DNA of 64,000 bases from positions 3,162,001 to 3,226,000 of the forward strand of contig NC_135053.1 of NCBI RefSeq assembly GCF_051014685.1, written 5' to 3'. Position 1 is the first letter of the stretch. The number at the start of each line of letters is the position of its first letter. Shown here piece by piece: positions 21,903 to 35,300 of this stretch. A program made the translations under genes and the position numbers. The stretch is from Ptiloglossa arizonensis (taxonomy: Eukaryota; Arthropoda; Insecta; Hymenoptera; Colletidae). Below the pieces are notes generated by a model. The model was not told where the DNA came from and made no database searches. It was given only the letters and a program-made list of their open reading frames with translations.

Positions 21903-22821
21903 CCGTTGTAATCGGGCGAGTTTCTACTTTCAGATGCAACAGAAATTTGCGGATTGGTCAATCCGTTCGCGAGATATGTCAGTTTGGAGGTAAGAAACGC
22001 TTGAGAAGCTCAAAATTTTCGCAGTTCTGATGCTCTAAAAGAATAACTAGAACGGCATAGGGGAAAACTACTCATACCGTTGTAATCGGGCGAGTGTCTA
22101 CTTTCAGATGCAACAGAAATTTTGAGGATCGGTCAATCCGTTCGCGAGATATGGCAGTTTTGAGGTAAGAAACGCTTGAGAAACTCAAAATTTTCGCAGT
22201 TCTGATGCTCTAAAAGAATAACTAGAACGGCCTAGGTGAAAACTACTCATACCGTTGTAATCGGGCGAGTTTCTACTTTCAGATGCAACAGAAATTTTGC
22301 GGATCGGTCAATCCGTTCGCGAGGTATGGCAGTTTTGAGGTAAGAAACGCTTGAGAAACTCAAAATTTTCGCAGTTCTGATGCTCTAAAAGTATAACTAG
22401 AACGGCCTAGGGGAAAACTACTCATACCGTTGTAATCGGGCGTGTTTCTACTTTCAGATGCAATAGAAATTTTGCGGATTGGTCAATCCGTTCGCGAGAT
22501 ATGGCAGTTTGGATGTAAGAAACGCTCGAGGAACTCAAAATTTTCGCAGTTCTGATGCTCGAAAGAATAACTAGAACGGCCCTGGGGAAAGCTACTCATA
22601 CCGTTGTAGTCGGGCGAGTTTCTACTTTCAGATGCAACAGAAATTTGCGGATTGGTCAATCCGTTCGCGAGATATGGCAGTTTGGAGGTAAGAAACGCTT
22701 GAGAAACTCCAAATTTTCAAGTTCTGATGCTCGAAACGAATAAATAGAACGGCCTAGGGGAAAAGTACGCATACCGTTGTAATCGGGCGAGGTTCTACTT
22801 TCAGATGCAACAGAAATTTTG
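21903..22821. repeat. 918-bp segment repeated 1,746 bp downstream, copy 1
   Basis: This segment matches 23649-24567 at offset 1,746. Shared markers are gatatgtcag, gagaagctc, ctctaaaagaat, aacggcatagg, gcgagtgtctac, ggatcggtc, ctctaaaagtataac, gcgtgtttc, cctggggaaagctac and the deletion ttttcaagttc. The match ends at aaattttg, followed by agg here and cgg there. Confidence 0.85.
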
Positions 22822-23125
22822 AGGATTGTTCAATCCGTTCGCGAGATTTGGCAGTTTTGATGTAAGAAACGCTTGAGAAACGCCAAATTTTCGCTGTTCT
22901 GATGCTCGAAACGAATAACTAGAACGGCCTAGGGTAAAAGTACGCAAACCTTTGTAATCGGGCGAGTTTCTACTTTCAGATGCAACAGAAATTCTGCGGA
23001 TTGGTCAATCCGTTCGCGAGATATGGCAGTTTGGAGGTAAGAAACGCTTGAGATACTCAAAATTTTCGCAGTTCTGATGCTCGAAACGAATAACTAGAAC
23101 GGCCTAGGGGAAAAGTACTTATACC
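22822..23125. repeat. Two-monomer linker
   Basis: It contains the gatttggc, gagaaacgcc and cgctgttctg monomer and the gaaattctgcgg monomer. Both resemble monomers near 20.93 and 21.07 kb. It is followed by the start of the 3,492-bp duplication. Confidence 0.6.
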
Positions 23126-26100
23126 TTTGTAATCGGGCGAGCTTCTACTTTCAGATGCAACAGAAATTTTGCGGATTGGTCAATCCGTTCGCGAGATATG
23201 GCAGTTTGTAGGTAAGAAACGCTTGGGAAACTCCAAATTTTCGCAGTTCTGATGCTCGAAACGAATAACTAGAACGGCCTAGGGGAAAAGTACGCATACC
23301 GTTGTAATCGGGCAAGTTTCTACTTTCAGATGCAACAGAAATTTTGCGGATTGGTCAATCAGTTCGCGAGATATGGCAGTTTCGAAGTAAGAAACGCTTG
23401 AGAAACCCAAAATTTTCGCAGTTCTGATGCTCGAAACGAATAACTAGAACGGCCTAGGGGAAAAGTACTTATACCTTTGTAATCGGGCGAGCTTCTACTT
23501 TCAGATGCAACAGAAATTTTGCGGATTGGTCAATCCGTTCGCGAGATATGGCAGTTTGTAGGTAAGAAACGCTTGGGAAACTCCAAATTTTCGCAGTTCT
23601 GATGCTCGAAACGAATAACTAGAACAGGCTAGGGGAAAAGTACGCATACCGTTGTAATCGGGCGAGTTTCTACTTTCAGATGCAACAGAAATTTGCGGAT
23701 TGGTCAATCCGTTCGCGAGATATGTCAGTTTGGAGGTAAGAAACGCTTGAGAAGCTCAAAATTTTCGCAGTTCTGATGCTCTAAAAGAATAACTAGAACG
23801 GCATAGGGGAAAACTACTCATACCGTTGTAATCGGGCGAGTGTCTACTTTCAGATGCAACAGAAATTTTGAGGATCGGTCAATCCGTTCGCGAGATATGG
23901 CAGTTTTGAGGTAAGAAACGCTTGAGAAACTCAAAATTTTCGCAGTTCTGATGCTCTAAAAGAATAACTAGAACGGCCTAGGTGAAAACTACTCATACCG
24001 TTGTAATCGGGCGAGTTTCTACTTTCAGATGCAACAGAAATTTTGCGGATCGGTCAATCCGTTCGCGAGGTATGGCAGTTTTGAGGTAAGAAACGCTTGA
24101 GAAACTCAAAATTTTCGCAGTTCTGATGCTCTAAAAGTATAACTAGAACGGCCTAGGGGAAAACTACTCATACCGTTGTAATCGGGCGTGTTTCTACTTT
24201 CAGATGCAATAGAAATTTTGCGGATTGGTCAATCCGTTCGCGAGATATGGCAGTTTGGATGTAAGAAACGCTCGAGGAACTCAAAATTTTCGCAGTTCTG
24301 ATGCTCGAAAGAATAACTAGAACGGCCCTGGGGAAAGCTACTCATACCGTTGTAGTCGGGCGAGTTTCTACTTTCAGATGCAACAGAAATTTGCGGATTG
24401 GTCAATCCGTTCGCGAGATATGGCAGTTTGGAGGTAAGAAACGCTTGAGAAACTCCAAATTTTCAAGTTCTGATGCTCGAAACGAATAAATAGAACGGCC
24501 TAGGGGAAAAGTACGCATACCGTTGTAATCGGGCGAGGTTCTACTTTCAGATGCAACAGAAATTTTGCGGATTGGTCAATCAGTTCGCGAGATATGGCAG
24601 TTTCGAAGTAAGAAACGCTTGAGAAACCCAAAATTTTCGCAGTTCTGATGCTCGAAACAATAACTAGAACGGCCTAGGGGAAAGCTACTCATACCGTTGT
24701 AATCGGGCGAGTTTCTACTTTCAGATGCAACAGAAATTTGCGGATTGGTCAATCCGTTCGCGAGATATGTCAGTTTGGAGGTAAGAAACGCTTGAGAAGC
24801 TCAAAATTTTCGCAGTTCTGATGCTCTAAAAGAATAACTAGAACGGCATAGGGGAAAACTACTCATACCGTTGTAATCGGGCGAGTGTCTACTTTCAGAT
24901 GCAACAGAAATTTTGCGGATTGGACAATCCGTTCGCGAGGTATGGCAGTTTTGATGTAAGAAACGCTTGAGAAACTCCAAATTTTCGCAGTTCTGATGCT
25001 CGAAACGAATAACTAGAAAGGCCTAGCGAAAAAGTATCGCATACCTTTGTAATCGGGCGTGTTTCTACTTTCAGATGCAACAGAAGTTTTGCGGATTGGT
25101 CAATCCGTTCGCGAGATATGGCAGTTTGGATGTAAGAAACGCTCGAGGAACTCGAAATTTTCGCAGTTCTGATGCTCGAAACAATAACTAGAACGGCCTA
25201 GGGGAAAGCTACTCATACCGTTGTAATCGGGCGAGTTTCTACTTTCAGATGCAACAGAAATTTGCGGATTGGTCAATCCGTTCGCGAGATATGTCAGTTT
25301 GGAGGTAAGAAACGCTTGAGAAGCTCAAAATTTTCGCAGTTCTGATGCTCTAAAAGAATAACTAGAACGGCTTAGGGGAAAACTACTCATACCGTTGTAA
25401 TAGGGCGAGTTTCTACTTTCAGATGCAATAGAAATTTTGCGGATTGGTCAATCCGTTCGCTAGATATGGCAGTTTGGACGTAAGAAACGCTTGGGAAACT
25501 CCAAATTTTCGCAGTTCTGATGCTCGAAACGAATAACTAGAACAGGCTAGGGGAAAAGTACGCATACCGTTGTAATCGGGCGAGTTTCTACTTTCAGATG
25601 CAACAGAAATTTTGCGGATTGGTCAATCCGTTCGCGAGATATGGCAGTTTGGATGTAAGAAACGCTCGAGGAACTCGAAATTTTCGCAGTTCTGATGCTC
25701 GAAACAATAACTAGAACGGCCTAGGGGAAAGCTACTCATACCGTTGTAATCGGGCGAGTTTCTACTTTCAGATGCAACAGAAATTTGCGGATTGGTCAAT
25801 CCGTTCGCGAGATATGTCAGTTTGGAGGTAAGAAACGCTTGAGAAGCTCAAAATTTTCGCAGTTCTGATGCTCTAAAAGAATAACTAGAACGGCATAGGG
25901 GAAAACTACTCATACCGTTGTAATCGGGCGAGTGTCTACTTTCAGATGCAACAGAAATTTTGCGGATTGGACAATCCGTTCGCGAGGTATGGCAGTTTTG
26001 ATGTAAGAAACGCTTGAGAAACTCCAAATTTTCGCAGTTCTAATGCTCGAAACGAATAACTAGAAAGGCCTAGGGAAAAAGTATCGCATACCTTTGTAAT

Positions 26101-26617
26101 CGGGCGTGTTTCTACTTTCAGATGCAACAGAAGTTTTGCGGATTGGTCAATCCGTTCGCGAGATATGGCAGTTTGGAGGTAAGAAACGCTTGGGAATCTC
26201 CAAATTTTCGCAGTTCTGATGATCGAAACGAATAACTAGAACGGGCTAGGGGAAAAGTACGCATACCGTTGTAATCGGGCGAGTTTCTACTTGCAGATGC
26301 AACAGAAATTTTGCGGATTGGTCAAACCGTTCGCGAGATATGGCAGTTTGGAGGTAAGAAACGCTTGAGAAACTCCAAATGTTCGCAGTTCTGATGCTCG
26401 AAACGAATAAGTAGAACGGCTTAGGGGAAAAGTACGCATACCGTTGTAATCGGGCGAGTTTCTACTTTCAGATGCAACAGAAATTTTGAGGATCGGTCAA
26501 TCCGTTCGCGAGATATGGCAGTTTTGAGGTAAGAAACGCTTGAGAAACTCAAAATTTTCGCAGTTCTGATGCTCTAAAAGAATAACTAGAACGGCCTAGG
26601 TGAAAACTACTCATACC
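23126..26617. repeat. 20-monomer tandem duplication, copy 1 (3,492 bp)
   Basis: This copy matches 26618-30109 at a constant offset of 3,492 bp. Rare private marks occur in both copies: gggcaagtttc (23311 and 26803), ggcctagcgaaaaag (25021 and 28513), ctaatgctcg (26040 and 29532), ttgcagatgc (26292 and 29784), cagaagttttgcgg and aaatgttcgc. I saw no difference between the copies at any site compared. Confidence 0.92.
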
Positions 26618-29600
26618 TTTGTAATCGGGCGAGCTTCTACTTTCAGATGCAACAGAAATTTTGCGGATTGGTCAATCCGTTCGCGAGATATGGCAGTTTG
26701 TAGGTAAGAAACGCTTGGGAAACTCCAAATTTTCGCAGTTCTGATGCTCGAAACGAATAACTAGAACGGCCTAGGGGAAAAGTACGCATACCGTTGTAAT
26801 CGGGCAAGTTTCTACTTTCAGATGCAACAGAAATTTTGCGGATTGGTCAATCAGTTCGCGAGATATGGCAGTTTCGAAGTAAGAAACGCTTGAGAAACCC
26901 AAAATTTTCGCAGTTCTGATGCTCGAAACGAATAACTAGAACGGCCTAGGGGAAAAGTACTTATACCTTTGTAATCGGGCGAGCTTCTACTTTCAGATGC
27001 AACAGAAATTTTGCGGATTGGTCAATCCGTTCGCGAGATATGGCAGTTTGTAGGTAAGAAACGCTTGGGAAACTCCAAATTTTCGCAGTTCTGATGCTCG
27101 AAACGAATAACTAGAACAGGCTAGGGGAAAAGTACGCATACCGTTGTAATCGGGCGAGTTTCTACTTTCAGATGCAACAGAAATTTGCGGATTGGTCAAT
27201 CCGTTCGCGAGATATGTCAGTTTGGAGGTAAGAAACGCTTGAGAAGCTCAAAATTTTCGCAGTTCTGATGCTCTAAAAGAATAACTAGAACGGCATAGGG
27301 GAAAACTACTCATACCGTTGTAATCGGGCGAGTGTCTACTTTCAGATGCAACAGAAATTTTGAGGATCGGTCAATCCGTTCGCGAGATATGGCAGTTTTG
27401 AGGTAAGAAACGCTTGAGAAACTCAAAATTTTCGCAGTTCTGATGCTCTAAAAGAATAACTAGAACGGCCTAGGTGAAAACTACTCATACCGTTGTAATC
27501 GGGCGAGTTTCTACTTTCAGATGCAACAGAAATTTTGCGGATCGGTCAATCCGTTCGCGAGGTATGGCAGTTTTGAGGTAAGAAACGCTTGAGAAACTCA
27601 AAATTTTCGCAGTTCTGATGCTCTAAAAGTATAACTAGAACGGCCTAGGGGAAAACTACTCATACCGTTGTAATCGGGCGTGTTTCTACTTTCAGATGCA
27701 ATAGAAATTTTGCGGATTGGTCAATCCGTTCGCGAGATATGGCAGTTTGGATGTAAGAAACGCTCGAGGAACTCAAAATTTTCGCAGTTCTGATGCTCGA
27801 AAGAATAACTAGAACGGCCCTGGGGAAAGCTACTCATACCGTTGTAGTCGGGCGAGTTTCTACTTTCAGATGCAACAGAAATTTGCGGATTGGTCAATCC
27901 GTTCGCGAGATATGGCAGTTTGGAGGTAAGAAACGCTTGAGAAACTCCAAATTTTCAAGTTCTGATGCTCGAAACGAATAAATAGAACGGCCTAGGGGAA
28001 AAGTACGCATACCGTTGTAATCGGGCGAGGTTCTACTTTCAGATGCAACAGAAATTTTGCGGATTGGTCAATCAGTTCGCGAGATATGGCAGTTTCGAAG
28101 TAAGAAACGCTTGAGAAACCCAAAATTTTCGCAGTTCTGATGCTCGAAACAATAACTAGAACGGCCTAGGGGAAAGCTACTCATACCGTTGTAATCGGGC
28201 GAGTTTCTACTTTCAGATGCAACAGAAATTTGCGGATTGGTCAATCCGTTCGCGAGATATGTCAGTTTGGAGGTAAGAAACGCTTGAGAAGCTCAAAATT
28301 TTCGCAGTTCTGATGCTCTAAAAGAATAACTAGAACGGCATAGGGGAAAACTACTCATACCGTTGTAATCGGGCGAGTGTCTACTTTCAGATGCAACAGA
28401 AATTTTGCGGATTGGACAATCCGTTCGCGAGGTATGGCAGTTTTGATGTAAGAAACGCTTGAGAAACTCCAAATTTTCGCAGTTCTGATGCTCGAAACGA
28501 ATAACTAGAAAGGCCTAGCGAAAAAGTATCGCATACCTTTGTAATCGGGCGTGTTTCTACTTTCAGATGCAACAGAAGTTTTGCGGATTGGTCAATCCGT
28601 TCGCGAGATATGGCAGTTTGGATGTAAGAAACGCTCGAGGAACTCGAAATTTTCGCAGTTCTGATGCTCGAAACAATAACTAGAACGGCCTAGGGGAAAG
28701 CTACTCATACCGTTGTAATCGGGCGAGTTTCTACTTTCAGATGCAACAGAAATTTGCGGATTGGTCAATCCGTTCGCGAGATATGTCAGTTTGGAGGTAA
28801 GAAACGCTTGAGAAGCTCAAAATTTTCGCAGTTCTGATGCTCTAAAAGAATAACTAGAACGGCTTAGGGGAAAACTACTCATACCGTTGTAATAGGGCGA
28901 GTTTCTACTTTCAGATGCAATAGAAATTTTGCGGATTGGTCAATCCGTTCGCTAGATATGGCAGTTTGGACGTAAGAAACGCTTGGGAAACTCCAAATTT
29001 TCGCAGTTCTGATGCTCGAAACGAATAACTAGAACAGGCTAGGGGAAAAGTACGCATACCGTTGTAATCGGGCGAGTTTCTACTTTCAGATGCAACAGAA
29101 ATTTTGCGGATTGGTCAATCCGTTCGCGAGATATGGCAGTTTGGATGTAAGAAACGCTCGAGGAACTCGAAATTTTCGCAGTTCTGATGCTCGAAACAAT
29201 AACTAGAACGGCCTAGGGGAAAGCTACTCATACCGTTGTAATCGGGCGAGTTTCTACTTTCAGATGCAACAGAAATTTGCGGATTGGTCAATCCGTTCGC
29301 GAGATATGTCAGTTTGGAGGTAAGAAACGCTTGAGAAGCTCAAAATTTTCGCAGTTCTGATGCTCTAAAAGAATAACTAGAACGGCATAGGGGAAAACTA
29401 CTCATACCGTTGTAATCGGGCGAGTGTCTACTTTCAGATGCAACAGAAATTTTGCGGATTGGACAATCCGTTCGCGAGGTATGGCAGTTTTGATGTAAGA
29501 AACGCTTGAGAAACTCCAAATTTTCGCAGTTCTAATGCTCGAAACGAATAACTAGAAAGGCCTAGGGAAAAAGTATCGCATACCTTTGTAATCGGGCGTG

Positions 29601-30109
29601 TTTCTACTTTCAGATGCAACAGAAGTTTTGCGGATTGGTCAATCCGTTCGCGAGATATGGCAGTTTGGAGGTAAGAAACGCTTGGGAATCTCCAAATTTT
29701 CGCAGTTCTGATGATCGAAACGAATAACTAGAACGGGCTAGGGGAAAAGTACGCATACCGTTGTAATCGGGCGAGTTTCTACTTGCAGATGCAACAGAAA
29801 TTTTGCGGATTGGTCAAACCGTTCGCGAGATATGGCAGTTTGGAGGTAAGAAACGCTTGAGAAACTCCAAATGTTCGCAGTTCTGATGCTCGAAACGAAT
29901 AAGTAGAACGGCTTAGGGGAAAAGTACGCATACCGTTGTAATCGGGCGAGTTTCTACTTTCAGATGCAACAGAAATTTTGAGGATCGGTCAATCCGTTCG
30001 CGAGATATGGCAGTTTTGAGGTAAGAAACGCTTGAGAAACTCAAAATTTTCGCAGTTCTGATGCTCTAAAAGAATAACTAGAACGGCCTAGGTGAAAACT
30101 ACTCATACC
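26618..30109. repeat. 20-monomer tandem duplication, copy 2 (3,492 bp)
   Basis: The left junction is visible at 26600-26620, where ctaggtgaaaactactcatacc runs into tttgtaatcgggcgagcttc. The first half belongs to the end of the unit (compare 30092-30109) and the second half to its start (compare 23121-23145). The two parent sequences share only atacc at the crossover, so the breakpoint lies within or at the edge of five bases. Near-identity suggests a recent event, or possibly an assembly duplication. Confidence 0.92.
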
Positions 30110-32385
30110 GTTGTAATCGGGCGAGTTTCTACTTTCAGATGCAACAGAAATTTTGCGGATCGGTCAATCCGTTCGCGAGGTATGGCAGTTTTGATGTAAG
30201 AAACGCTTGAGAAACTCAAAATTTTCGCAGTTCTGATGCTCGAAACGAATAACAAGAACGGCCTAGGGGAATAGTACGCATACCGTTGTAATCGGGCGAG
30301 TTTCTACTTTCAGATGCAACAGAAATTTTGCGGATTGGTCAATCCATTCGCGAGATATGGCAGTTTGGACGTAAGAAACGCTCGAGGAACTCAAAATTTT
30401 CGCAGTTCTGATGCTCGAAAGAATAACTAGAACGGCCTTGGGGAAAGGTACTCATACCGTTGTAGTCGGGCGAGTTTCTACTTTCAGATGCAACAGAAAT
30501 TTGCGGATTGGTCAATCCGTTCGCGAGATATGGCAGTTTGGAGGTAAGAAACGCTTGAGAAACTCCTAATTTTCGCAGTTCTGATGCTCGAAACGAATAA
30601 CTAGAACGGCTTAGGGGAAAAGTACGCATACGGTTGTAAACGGGCGAGTTTCTACTTTCAGATGCAACAGAAATTTTGCGGATTGGTCAATCCGTTCGCG
30701 AGATATGGCAGTTTTGAGGTAAGGAACGCTTGAGAAACTCAAAATTTTCGCAGTTCTGATGCTCTAAAAGTATAACTAGAACGGCCTAGGGGAAAACTAC
30801 TCATACCGTTGTAATCGGGCGTGTTTCTACTTTCAGAAGCAATAGAAATTTTGCGGATTGGTCAATCCGTTCGCGAGATATGGCAGTTTGGAGGTAAGAA
30901 ACGCTCGAGGAACTCAAAATTTTCGCAGTTCTGATGCTCGAAAGAATAACTAGAACGGCCTTGGGGAAAGCTACTCATACCGTTGTAGTCGGGCGAGTTT
31001 CTACTTTCAGATGCAACAGAAATTTGCGGATTGGTCAATCCGTTCGCGAGATATGGCAGTTTGGAAGTAAGAAACGCTTGAGAAACTCCAAATTTTCGCA
31101 GTTCTGATGCTCGAAACGAATAACTAGAACGGCCTAGGGGAAAAGTACGCATACCGTTGTAATCGGGCGAGGTTCTACTTTCAGATGCAACAGAAATTTT
31201 GCGGATTGTTCAATCCGTTCGCGAGATTTGGCAGTTTTGATGTAAGAAACGCTTGAGAAACGCCAAATTTTCGCAGTTCTGATGCTCGAAACGAATAACT
31301 AGAACGGCCTAGGGGAAAAGTACGCAAACCTTTGTAATCGGGCGAGTTTCTACTTTCAGATGCAACAGAAATTTTGCGGATTGGTCAATCCGTTCGCGAG
31401 ATATGGCAGTTTGGAAGTAAGAAACGCTTGAGAAACTCCAAATTTTCGCAGTTCTGATGCTCGAAACGAATAACTAGAACGGCCTAGGGGAAAAGTACGC
31501 ATACCGTTGTAATCGGGCGAGTTTCTACTTTCAGATGCAACAGAAATTTTGCGGATTGGTCAATCAGTTCGCGAGATATGGCAGTTTCGAAGTAAGAAAC
31601 GCTTGAGAAACCCAAAGTTTTCGCAGTTCTGATGCTCGAAAAGAATAACTAGAACGGCCTAGGGGAAAACTACTCATACCGTTGTAATAGGGCGAGTTTC
31701 TACTTTCAGATGCAATAGAAATTTTGCGGATTGGTCAATCCGTTCGCGAGATATGGCAGTTTGGACGTAAGAAACGCTCGAGGAACTCAAAATTTTCGCA
31801 GTTCTGATGCTCGAAAGAATAACTAGAACGGCCTTGGGGAAAGCTACTCATACCGTTGTAGTCGGGCGAGTTTCTACTTTCAGATGCAACAGAAATTTGC
31901 GGATTGGTCAATCCGTTCGCGAGATATGGCAGTTTGGAGGTAAGAAACGCTTGAGAAACTCCTCATTTTCGCAGTTCTGACGCTCGAAACGAATAACTAG
32001 AACGGCCTAGGGGAAAAGTACGCATACCGTTGTAATCGGGCGAGGTTCTACTTTCAGATGCAACAGAAATTTTGCGGATTGTTCAATCCGTTCGCGAGAT
32101 TTGGCAGTTTTGATGTAAGAAACGCTTGAGAAACGCCAAATTTTCGCAGTTCTGATGCTCGAAACGAATAACTAGAACGGCCTAGGGGAAAAGTACGCAA
32201 ACCATTGTAATCGGGCGAGTTTCTACTTTCAGAGGCAACAGAAATTTTGCGGATTGATCAATCCGTTCGCGAGATATGGCAGTTTGGAGGTAAGAAACGC
32301 TTGAGATACTCCAAATTTTCGCAGTTCTGATGCTCGAAACGAATAACTAGAACGGCTTAGGGGAAAAGTACGCATACGGTTGTAA
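30110..32385. repeat. Mixed module segment, about thirteen monomers
   Basis: It holds two copies of the 173-bp-monomer module (about 30339 and 30862) and a third near 31734. About 30650-31390 matches 32396-33136 at offset 1,746. About 31490-32250 has the same monomer order as 59970-60740: tcagttcgcgag and cgaagtaag, then taataggg, ggacgtaag and gctcgagg, then the 173-bp monomer, then gatttggc, then ttcagaggc. This is a match across about 28 kb. Confidence 0.75.
32251..32264. other. Conserved dyad, perfect 14-bp palindrome form
   Basis: Nearly every monomer contains ggattg-NN-caatcc, an inverted repeat with 6-bp arms. The usual centre is gt. Here and at 34347-34360, 34871-34884, 38714-38727, 40810-40823 and 41682-41695 the centre is at, which makes ggattgatcaatcc a perfect palindrome. 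Other centres are tt (ggattgttcaatcc, in a common subtype) and ga (near 24920 and 25970). Arm-breaking variants also occur: ggaatgg, ggatcgg and gttgaatcc. The dyad could form a small cruciform or serve as a site for a dimeric protein, but the sequence shows neither. Confidence 0.75.
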
Positions 32386-35300
32386 TCGGGCGAGTTTCTA
32401 CTTTCAGATGCAACAGAAATTTTGCGGATTGGTCAATCCGTTCGCGAGATATGGCAGTTTTGAGGTAAGAAACGCTTGAGAAACTCAAAATTTCCGCAGT
32501 TCTGATGCTCTAAAAGTATAACTAGAACGGCCTAGAGGAAAACTACTCATACCGTTGTAATCGGGCGTGTTTCTACTTTCAGATGCAATAGAAATTTTGC
32601 GGATTGGTCAATCCGTTCGCGAGATATGGCAGTTTGGAGGTAAGAAACGCTCGAGGAACTCAAAATTTTCGCAGTTCTGATGCTCGAAAGAATAACTAGA
32701 ACGGCCTTGGGGAAAGCTACTCATACCGTTGTAGTCGGGCGAGTTTCTACTTTCAGATGCAACAGAAATTTGCGGATTGGTCAATCCGTTCGCGAGATAT
32801 GGCAGTTTGGAGGTAAGAAACGCTTGAGAAACTCCAAATTTTCGCAGTTCTGATGCTCGAAACGAATAACTAGAACGGCCTAGGGGAAAAGTATGCATAC
32901 CGTTGTAATCGGGTGAGGTTCTACTTTCAGATGCAACAGAAATTTTGCGGATTGTTCAATCCGTTCGCGAGATTTGGCAGTTTTGATGTAAGAAACGCTT
33001 GAGAAACGCCAAATTTTCGCAGTTCTGATGCTCGAAACGAATAACTAGAACGGCCTAGGGGAAAAGTACGCAAACCTTTGTAATCGGGCGAGTTTCTACT
33101 TTCAGATGCAACAGAAATTTTGCGGATTGGTCAATCCGTTCGCGAGATATGGCAGTTTTGATGTAAGAAACGCTTGAGAAACGCCAAATTTTCGCAGTTC
33201 TGATGCTCGAAACGAATAACTAGAACGGCCTAGGGGAAAAGTACGCAAACCTTTGTAATCGGGCGAGTTTCTACTTTCAGATACAACAGAAATTTTGCGG
33301 ATTGGTCAATCCGTTCGCGAGATATGGCAGTTTGGAGGTAAGAAACGCTTGAGATACTCAAAATTTTCGCAGTTCTGATGCTCGAAACGAATAACTAGAA
33401 CGGCTTAGGGGAAAAGTACTTATACCTTTGTAATCGGGCGAGCTTCTACTTTCAGATGCAACAGAAATTTTGCGGATCGGTCAATCCGTTCGCGAGGTAT
33501 GGCAGTTTTGATGTAAGAAACGCTTGAGAAACTCCAAATTTTCGCAGTTCTGATGCTCGAAACGAATAACGAGAACGGCCTAGGGGAATAGTACGCATAC
33601 CGTTGTAATCGGGCGAGTTTCTACTTTCAGATGCAACAGAAATTTTGCGGATTGGTCAATCCGTTCGCGAGATATGGCAGTTTCGAAGTAAGAAACGCTT
33701 GAGAAACTCAAAATTTTCGCAGTTCTGATGCTCGAAAAGAATAACTAGAACGGCCTAGGGGAAAACTACTCATACCGTTGTAATAGGGCGAGTTTCTAAT
33801 TTCAGATGCGATAGAAATTTTGCGGATTGGTCAATCCATTCGCGAGATATGGCAGTTTGGACGTAAGAAACGCTCGAGGAACTCAAAATTTTCGCAGTTC
33901 TGATGCTCGAAAGAATAACTAGAACGGCCTTGGGGAAAGGTACTCATACCGTTGTGGTCGGGCGAGTTTCTACTTTCAGATGCAACAGAAATTTGCGGAT
34001 TGGTCAATCCGTTCGCGAGATATGGCAGTTTGGAGGTAAGAAACGCTTGAGAAACTCCTAATTTTCGCAGTTCTGATGCTCGAAACGAATAACTAGAACG
34101 GCTTAGGGGAAAAGTACGCATACGGTTGTAAACGGGCGAGTTTCTACTTTCAGATGCAACAGAAATTTTGCGGATTGGTCAATCCGTTCGCGAGATATGG
34201 CTGTTTTGAGGTAAGAAACGCTTGAGAAACGCCAAATTTTCGCAGTTCTGATGCTCGAAACGAATAACTAGAACGGCCTAGGGGAAAAGTACGCAAACCA
34301 TTGTAATCGGGCGAGTTTCTACTTTCAGAGGCAACAGAAATTTTGCGGATTGATCAATCCGTTCGCGAGATATGGCAGTTTGGAGGTAAGAAACGCTTGA
34401 GATACTCCAAATTTTCGCAGTTCTGATGCTCGAAACGAATAACTAGAACGGCTTAGGGGAAAAGTACGCATACGGTTGTAATCGGGCGAGTTTCTACTTT
34501 CAGATGCAACAGAAATTTTGCGGATTGGTCAATCCGTTCGCGAGATATGGCAGTTTTGAGGTAAGAAACGCTCGAGGAACTCAAAATTTTCGCAGTTCTG
34601 ATGCTCGAAAGAATAACTAGAACGGCCTTGGGGAAAGCTACTCATACCGTTGTAGTCGGGCGAGTTTCTACTTTCAGATGCAACAGAAATTTTGCGGATT
34701 GTTCAATCCGTTCGCGAGATTTGGCAGTTTTGATGTAAGAAACGCTTGAGAAACGCCAAATTTTCGCAGTTCTGATGCTCGAAACGAATAACTAGAACGG
34801 CCTAGGGGAAAAGTACGCAAACCATTGTAATCGGGCGAGTTTCTACTTTCAGAGGCAACAGAAATTTTGCGGATTGATCAATCCGTTCGCGAGATATGGC
34901 AGTTTGGAGGTAAGAAACGCTTGAGATACTCCAAATTTTCGCAGTTCTGATGCTCGAAACGAATAACTAGAACGGCTTAGGGGAAAAGTACGCATACGGT
35001 TGTAATCGGGCGAGTTTCTACTTTCAGATGCAACAGAAATTTTGCGGATTGGTCAATCCGTTCGCGAGATATGGCAGTTTTGAGGTAAGAAACGCTTGAG
35101 AAACTCAAAATTTCCGCAGTTCTGATGCTCTAAAAGTATAACTAGAACGGCCTAGGGGAAAACTACTCATACCGTTGTAATCGGGCGTGTTTCTACTTTC
35201 AGATGCAATAGAAATTTTGCGGATTGGTCAATCCGTTCGGGAGATATGGCAGTTTGGAGGTAAGAAACGCTCGAGGAACTCAAAATTTTCGCAGTTCTGA

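Noticed and set aside
22555..22743. 62-codon plus-strand frames at 22555, 24301 and 27793, and related ones at 35300 and 36994
   Set aside because: They are the same satellite read on the other strand, present only where a 173-bp monomer shifts the frame, and they overlap minus-strand frames.
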